Source: Hydrangea macrophylla (lineage: Eukaryota > Streptophyta > Magnoliopsida > Cornales > Hydrangeaceae). From it: a DNA stretch of 64,000 bases. Made by a program: the position numbers and the translations under genes. Where the stretch lies: contig CM066994.1 in the NCBI GenBank assembly GCA_033977485.1, forward strand, positions 48,447,155-48,511,154, read 5' to 3'. Of this stretch, positions 58,252 through 64,000 are shown one piece after another. The notes below the pieces were generated by a model. That model searched no databases and had not been told where the DNA came from. It worked only from the letters and a program-made list of their open reading frames with translations. Positions within the stretch are counted from its first letter, which is position 1. Every line of letters begins with the position of its first letter.

Positions 58252-61210
58252 TAATTAGATATGATGAGGTGCAAGGATATGGAAAGGCGGAGAAGGCAGA
58301 GAGATGTTACAAACGATGGCAATATGGAAGGTTTTTGAAGACGTTATGGGAGGGATTGGCTGTTTGTATTCCTCTGTTTCAACCTCCGCTTGGATTTATG
58401 AGTTGTTCCACGTGTTAGTCTTAGAATAATCCAAACTTACACTCTCAGCTTTTATATATAGTAATAGATTAGTACTTAGTAGTCCCACCTAAGAGATGCA
58501 AATTGTTAAAATAGTTTTAAGTTTGGTTGTTGAAAGCTAAGTCTTTTTCTTCTGTCAACATGGACTTATAAAGTAGGATAATGACAAATTAGTTAAATTA
58601 TTGCAACTTTAGGAATTACATGATGTGTTCTCTAACAGGAAGCGTGAGTGTAACTTTAGGAATTAGCGACAGATTTTCATAATTATTTAGGAATTAAGAG
58701 ATGTTGGTGTAATTTACACTTCTTTTCATAATTATTTAGGAATTAAGAGAGGTTGGTGTAATTCACAATTACATGAATGGAACTCCTGATCTTTTAGAGC
58801 ATTACAGGTTTGCAATAGGTGTCGTTGAAGATATAATTCTGCCTGTCAAACCTTTCTATTTACTGTTGACTATTTGAAGTATTCGATCTAGGCATTTGGA
58901 TTACAAGGGTATTCACCTTTATTTGATTCAAGAAAATTAGTAAACAAATAATTGTATCTTCGTTGAGGTATGTTTATATAAAAATTAAAAAAAAAATGTG
59001 CAGTTTGACAATAATTCTGAAAAAAAAAAAAAAAAAAAAAAAAAAACATGCATGCTGCAAAAGTGTGAGGCATATAATCAATGTTGGGTATGCTTCACAT
59101 GTTGAGATTTTTCTAAGTTGAATCTTACAAATAATGGCTCATCCCAACAGACTTTTAACATCCCATGCAATTGTGATGCATTTTTCATTACAGCATACTA
59201 CAATTCTCGTCTTTGTTTGTTTATTCTCCTTTCTAAGAGAATGTTTGAAAGTAAGGCAAGGTAAAATATAATTCTTGAATGCTTTGTAAAAAAAGGGAAA
59301 ATCTTGGATGTTGATTTCATTTTTCGAGATTTTATTTCCAAAAAATAACAAAATATGTTTGGTATTAAACTCAGTGTTATTTACTTTATTCGTTATTATT
59401 TCAATCTCTTTCCACTTTCTATCGGCCACATAGTCCATGTGCCATTAATTGCAACTCTAACGTTTTACAGTTGAATTTGTTGGACATTTTTTACCACGGA
59501 AGAACTAAGCAATTTAGTTATCTATGTACGTAGAGTAGCTGTTTTAGGCCTTGTAAATGGAGGATCTCCTTTTCTTGGTCCATAATTGACAAACATAAGG
59601 TCTTATTTCTCTCCTTTTTCGTTTCTCATTGGATAATATAGTCATTTGATGTAGATAATTTCTGCTCTTAACATGGAAAAAAGAGAAAAGTTAAGTGGAT
59701 TTTTTACAATCTTTTCACCCCGATTAATTAGTGCAGAGTACTACTTCTTCTACCACCTGTCCAACTCTCTAGAATAAAATAGCTCTATCTTTGTTGTGCA
59801 TGTTTGGTGCCATTACTTACTAATATTTGAAGATATATCCTTAGGAAGAGGTTTAGAACTCCCGCTTCAACTCCTTATCTTCCACATCCTTTTACTAGAA
59901 GAAGGGAAAAAGGAAATGGTATAGTTACTATAGGTTTTTCCCCTAATTTGTGCAAGAAAACCCTTTAAACAAAGGATATCGTTTAGTACTACAAGTTTTT
60001 CCCCCCTAATTGTACAAGGAAAACCTTTATCTATAAATTTAAAGAACATTCGCTTTTATAGATTGTTTGAAGCTTCAGTGGTACATCTATTTTTTACCTT
60101 CTATATGCCCCTCTTTAATTTCAGGTAACCTACATTATTTTCTTCATTTTATGCCTCTTCTTGTGATTGCATGCAGTATTTTGTGCCCTTGTTTGCTTTT
60201 CTCTTGTCGGTTGTTTTTGTAATGATTCGTTACCTATATTCACCATACGAGCCTTTTTAGGGTCATTTCCATGTTAGTGCTTTCTTTTCTCAAATTGTGT
60301 TGTGCATCTCAGATCCTTTCTGCATTGCTAGGTCGTTCCTTCTGTCTCATTGGCTGAATGGATTAGTGGGCCGTTTTTAGTTTTCGCCGCCATCGTATTC
60401 AACAAACTGGCTAACAGAACTATGCTCGAGGCTAGCAGTCTAGGAGGCTGAGATAGTGGTAAACGAGGTGATGGCGGGGACTACGACCTTAACGATGGTG
60501 GAATGGGTGACAATCGAGGAGAACGAGGTGGTGGTAGCACATACGGCAGTGCCGATGGTTATTGAGGTAGTTGTATGGTTATAGAAAGCAAGTGCACATG
60601 TTCTATGATTCTAGACCAAATTTATGCCTAATATATGACCTAAGGTCATGATATTTTAAGGAGCAAAGCATTTTTTTTACCAAGTGTTTCATGAATTATT
60701 TAAGCTTACAGTGTTCAGTTGGAACTTGGTTTTCATCTTACTTATTATTATGACTTTGTAATTTCACAGCTGGAGTAAAAAAAGAAAAAGAAAAAGAAAA
60801 CAAGGAACATACTTTTCGCTTCATGTTTTTTATCTGTACTGAATAAGTTTTCAAGCTTTTGCTAAATAACTGAAAAGAAAGGTCTCACTATGTATAAAGA
60901 AGTCCCAGGAACAGGTAGGTCCTATGTATTAGAAAGTTTTAGGAATAAAGGCAGCCCACTAGAATTTGAAGCAGACCCCTACATTTGAAATTAGATGAAT
61001 GTAACTTCCTATGTGTGTATGTACATTGTTTTCCCAGAGTATCCCAATAACCCAGGTTCGCTCATTGCCTTTGTTTAATTGCACTTTCCCATCGTAGGTA
61101 CACTTTTATTGGATAAATTCTTTTGTTGGAATTTGGATAGCCCTGCTTTAACCTTCCTTCTACTTTCTTTCTCCCGTCCAAAATTGAGTGAAATATAAAC
61201 GAAAGGGCAA
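58252..61210. other. flanking non-coding sequence; possible minus-strand promoter at its left
   Basis: No gene is supported. A minus-strand TATA box CTATATATAAAAG lies at 58447-58460, about 200 bases upstream (in that sense) of the retrotransposon insertion point. Near-direct repeats around 'ttttcataattatttaggaattaagagatgttggtgtaatt' occur at 58675-58765, a poly-A run at 59021-59046, and 'tttttcccc(cc)taatt' twice at 59935 and 59998. The stretch 60470-60560 is GGT/GAT-rich without a sustained frame. Confidence 0.35.
58447..58460 (-). promoter_or_regulatory. candidate host TATA box
   Basis: Minus-strand 'actatatataaaag' fits the plant TATA consensus. Downstream sequence towards 58252 is C/T-rich, then broken by the 16 kb element and resuming at 42101. 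No downstream coding exon was identified, so this is only a candidate. Confidence 0.3.
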
Positions 61211-61212
61211 TG

Positions 61213-61358
61213 TTATAGTGAGCAGCTTCTTATATAAAAATACGAATTTTAACCGTTGGATGAGCATTTAACCATAAAAAACTGGAGAAGTATTTATTGC
61301 TAGATGTTCATCCAACGGTTAAAACCCGTCTTCTCATATGAGAAACTTCTCACAATAA
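61213..61358. mobile_element. fold-back MITE-like element
   Basis: About 146 bases are almost entirely palindromic: the left arm (GTGAGCAGCTTC, then TTTTAACCGTTGGATGA) pairs with the right arm (TCATCCAACGGTTAAAA, then GAAACTTCTCAC) around a central loop near 61270-61300. Possible 3-base ATA flanks suggest a target duplication, but superfamily is uncertain. Confidence 0.6.
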
Positions 61359-61515
61359 ACTTACCCTGAACCAAAATGATAAACGCCGAATTTGCTAAAT
61401 TGAAGGTTACGCTTGACAAAAAAAAAATGTTTTCGAGATATGAATGTCCTCTAGAAATGTGATTTTAAGCATTCTCAAACATGTAGCGCACATGGACAAT
61501 ACTGATGCTCACTAG

Positions 61516-61551
<36 letters not shown>
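61516..61551. repeat. (TA)n-(GA)n microsatellite
   Basis: A TA repeat passes directly into GA repeats. It precedes a C/A-rich stretch (61552-62030) that may be the leader-like part of a retroelement; frames on either strand there are compositional. Confidence 0.85.
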
Positions 61552-62880
61552 TTGGCCACCATAGCCGGACCTCTCTAGGACAACCACACACCACCATCAT
61601 CTCCACCTAAACTCTTCCCTTCCCTAACTCTTCGGAATCACCACCACTTCCCACCTAGTCGGCCACCTAATCACCACCACAACCACTTCCAACCTCCATC
61701 AAGATCACCCCCAAATCAACTCCAACCCAAACCCCCAACTCCCCACTGCTCACAACCACCAGCCACCACCACCTTTACCCAACAAAATCCCCTACCCAAA
61801 TCCGTCACAGAGCCACCAGATCAGCACCCCTACAGACCCAGAACCACATCACAGCCGCACAGCACACAATGCACAGATCGCGGCAGCACGCGGTGCACGC
61901 ACGGCCGCACAGGCCACGCACGACCACGAGCGCAGCACACGGGCAGCCTCCTTGCTCCACACCTGTGGACACACGCTGGTTTGTCGTCAAGTCCACGCAC
62001 AGCCGGGGTGCACAATAGCCCACTTTTTAGTTTCTTTTTTATTTCGTTTTTATACCTCTCATTTTATTTCTTTTTTTATTGTGCCCACTTGCTTGTGATG
62101 ATTAAATAAGAAAAAAAATGTGTGCTAGAAAAGAAAAGAAAAGAAAAGTAGACCAAGTTAATGTTGCAGCCGTGTGTATATATTAGCTCTACTCTTTTGA
62201 CTTTAATATGTCAAGATCAATCCGATGAGTGTTGATAAGAAAAAAAATAATAATAAAAGAAAGAAAAGGCTTTCAAAAATAAAAGAAAAAAAAACAGTTT
62301 TTATTTTTATTTTTATTTTTTATTTCGTCCAGTTGACATAAAATGAGAGATATTCCAAGAAAAACAAAATTAAAAAAAATAATAATAATAAAATAAGGAT
62401 GAAACAGTTTTATTTCATTCTACTAATAAAGTAAAGGAAGTCCTATTAAACATGTCATTATCCATCTGCTTCTCTAAATTTTTGGACATCAAATGCCAGA
62501 TTCGCACTTGGGAACTCACGGGTAACTTCCTTCTGCTTTTTTCTTTTTATTTAATTTTGTCTTATAATCGGATATTTTGCTTTTTTTTTTCTTTCTATTT
62601 TATTTTCTTTTATGGCCGAATATTTTGCATTTTTTATTTCTTTTTTATTTTCTCTTAGTGGTGTGATCTCCCTATAAATCCATTGGTCGGATATTCCACC
62701 TTTACTGTTTTCTTTACTTATTGACGTATATACTTACTATAAATAACGAGTCTATGAACTTGTCACCATCGTGAGCTGACATCATCCTAGAACACTTGGT
62801 TTTCTGGTCAGCCGAATTAAAACTCTTAGATTTACTTTACGTCTTTACGACTTTCTTTCTTACTATTGTACATACCTATT
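61552..62880 (+). other. C/A-rich then pyrimidine-rich non-coding sequence, probably retroelement
   Basis: 61552-62030 is rich in CCACC/CACC words, with a patch high in CAG/CACG. 62030-62700 consists of T- and A-rich tracts. There is no supported gene. Its position before the LTR-like block at the right edge suggests it belongs to the same element, but no boundary was found. Confidence 0.35.
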
Positions 62881-63382
62881 ATAAACTTATCCATTACTTC
62901 ACAATTACTTTCAAACTACCTTCACTGGGCACCGCCCCATACTTCCGGTATATTTTTATCACTCACTGGACACCGACCCGTATTTCTAGTACACGTTTTT
63001 CCAAACTCACTGGGCAGCGACCCTTACTTCCGGTTAATTTTTTGTCACGAGCCATCGACCCCTACTTCTGGCACTTTTTAATTACTTAGGTACCGACCCT
63101 TACTTCCAGCACACTTTTTCATTACTTGGGCACTAACCCTTACTTTTGGCACGTAAAATAAAAAGACAAAAAAAATCATAAAAAAAAAATCTAATCACAC
63201 GGTCGATCTACTCCGACTTTTACTCAAAACACTTTATCATAACTCACTACTTTCTCAAGGTTAAAATCTAAGAGTATACCGTACAGGTAAAAGTTCCTAG
63301 CTACACCGACTTTACTTAAAACATTATTTTACACACTCACGGTCTAGATCGACCAAATACTCACACACATACACAGCACAAA

Positions 63383-63424
63383 ACTACGTACGGCCTGATT
63401 CTCATGTCGAGACACGTAAGCAGC
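63383..63424 (+). other. CTACGT...CTGATTC...ACGTA motif in right-edge LTR
   Basis: In element sense it reads CTACGTACGGCCTGATTCTC, a short loop, then GAGACACGTAAGCAGCC. It is the same motif as in the 16 kb element (sense orientation there too), with the inner arms changed from CCC/GGG to TCTC/GAGA. Confidence 0.65.
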
Positions 63425-63444
63425 CCTTATTTGGGTGCGACCAT

Positions 63445-63690
63445 ATCTATTCTCTTTCGAATTATCTCGTGACAAGATACGTATGCAAACTTTTCTCTTT
63501 CACATATCTCGTGTCGAGATACGTATGCGACCCCCCACCCCCTATTAGGGATATAACCATTCATCGCTTAAACTATCTCGAGTCGAGATAAATATATCGG
63601 CAACCGCATGTCATGAATACTCGAGTCCATTTCTTTTACCTTCTCACATTCTAAATGTCTTTTACTTATCTCGAGTCGAGATACATATAT
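63445..63690 (+). repeat. TATCTCGAGTCGAGATA palindrome repeats
   Basis: Four units at about 63463-63481, 63506-63523, 63574-63590 and 63667-63683 have arms TATCTCGA/TCGAGATA or slight variants (TATCTCGTGACAAGATA, TATCTCGTGTCGAGATA). The last two are followed by 'tatatcggcaaccgc'. Confidence 0.8.
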
Positions 63691-64000
63691 CGGCAACCGC
63701 GTGTCACGGATGCTCGAATTTAATTTCTTGTATCTATACTCTATTACTTCTTACTTATGCCCCATTACTATGAAAACCACTAAACCGGCAACCGTGTATC
63801 ACGGATGCTCGAGGATGCCTAATACCTTCCCTCGACATAATCGAGTCCCCGAACCCATAGAGTCACACTTTTTAAAGGCCAACTTTTCTCAAACTGTTTT
63901 CAAAAGGCCGAAGATGATTACTTTTATCGTCTTTGTAGGGATCCTAACTCCCGATAATGTTAAGTGGCAACTCTGAACGTTTTACTTGGCCCTACTCCCA

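Larger units (their letters stand above)
62881..64000 (+). mobile_element. 3' part of an Ogre/Tat-like LTR, cut by the window edge
   Basis: 62921-63160 holds about five imperfect repeats of 'cactgggcaccgacccttacttccggcac'. 63400-63800 holds palindromic TATCTCGAGTCGAGATA units and 'cggcaaccg(c/t)gt(g/a)tcacggatgctcga' repeats. The end ('cctaataccttccctcgacataatcgagtccccgaaccc', then 'gttaagtggcaactct') parallels the last 200 bases of the family B LTRs ('ataatccccgaacctag', 'attaagtggcgactc'). The true LTR end and primer site should lie just beyond 64000. Confidence 0.6.

Noticed and set aside
59867..60049. 60-codon minus-strand frame
   Set aside because: It spans two near-copies of a 'tttttcccctaatt...aaaacc' repeat; no coding features.
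61805..62023. Cys-rich minus-strand frames
   Set aside because: Produced by a C/A/G-rich stretch with overlapping frames of similar length; no signal peptide plus Cys spacing of a known family.

Overview
The window is repeat-dense nuclear DNA of a plant, most likely a eudicot. The signs are Ty3/gypsy LTR retrotransposons with plant-type primer sites (tRNA-Asp, tRNA-Arg, initiator tRNA-Met), a chromodomain integrase and a Stowaway MITE. I cannot name the species. No intact host gene could be supported; nearly everything from 1 to 36.9 kb and from 42.1 to 58.2 kb is retrotransposon inserted into retrotransposon.

Layout. (1) 1-510 plus 8967-9428 is the 3' end of an old Ty3/gypsy element (integrase tail), split by an Athila-like element, 511-8961, with 1.35 kb LTRs, tRNA-Asp primer site and TSD GAACT. 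That element keeps gag and protease only. (2) At 9429 begins the 5' LTR of 'family B', a large-LTR Ogre/Tat-like family with a tRNA-Arg primer site. Two insertions interrupt this LTR: a solo LTR of the same family (9508-12854, TSD CCCGA) and a Tekay/Del chromovirus (14753-24432, minus strand, TSD TTTTG) with broken gag-pol. The family B leader (25625-28182) then breaks off. (3) 28183-36887 is a second, decayed Athila-related element: a broken ORF at 28926-30331, its 3' LTR from 32413, and a Tekay-like solo LTR (33677-36565, TSD TACTC) inside that LTR. (4) 36888-42101 is low-copy-looking sequence with a Stowaway MITE and microsatellites. (5) 42102-58246 (TSD GTGAC) is a complete 16 kb, very young, non-coding family B element on the minus strand: 3.5 kb LTRs and a 9 kb interior made largely of repeat arrays. 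(6) 58252-64000 is AT-rich flank, a small fold-back element, and the 3' part of another Ogre/Tat-like LTR cut by the window edge.

How the parts relate. Autonomous-type coding capacity is seen only in the broken Tekay element. The Athila-like and 16 kb family B elements are non-autonomous and would need proteins in trans. Across otherwise unrelated families the non-coding parts are built from arrays of short inverted repeats, several with paired changes that keep the arms complementary. These arrays, a G/C-rich palindrome shared between Athila-like and Tekay LTRs, and a primer-binding region extended to the whole 3' half of tRNA-Arg in both family B copies are the observations most worth following. 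Percent differences and copy counts are by eye.
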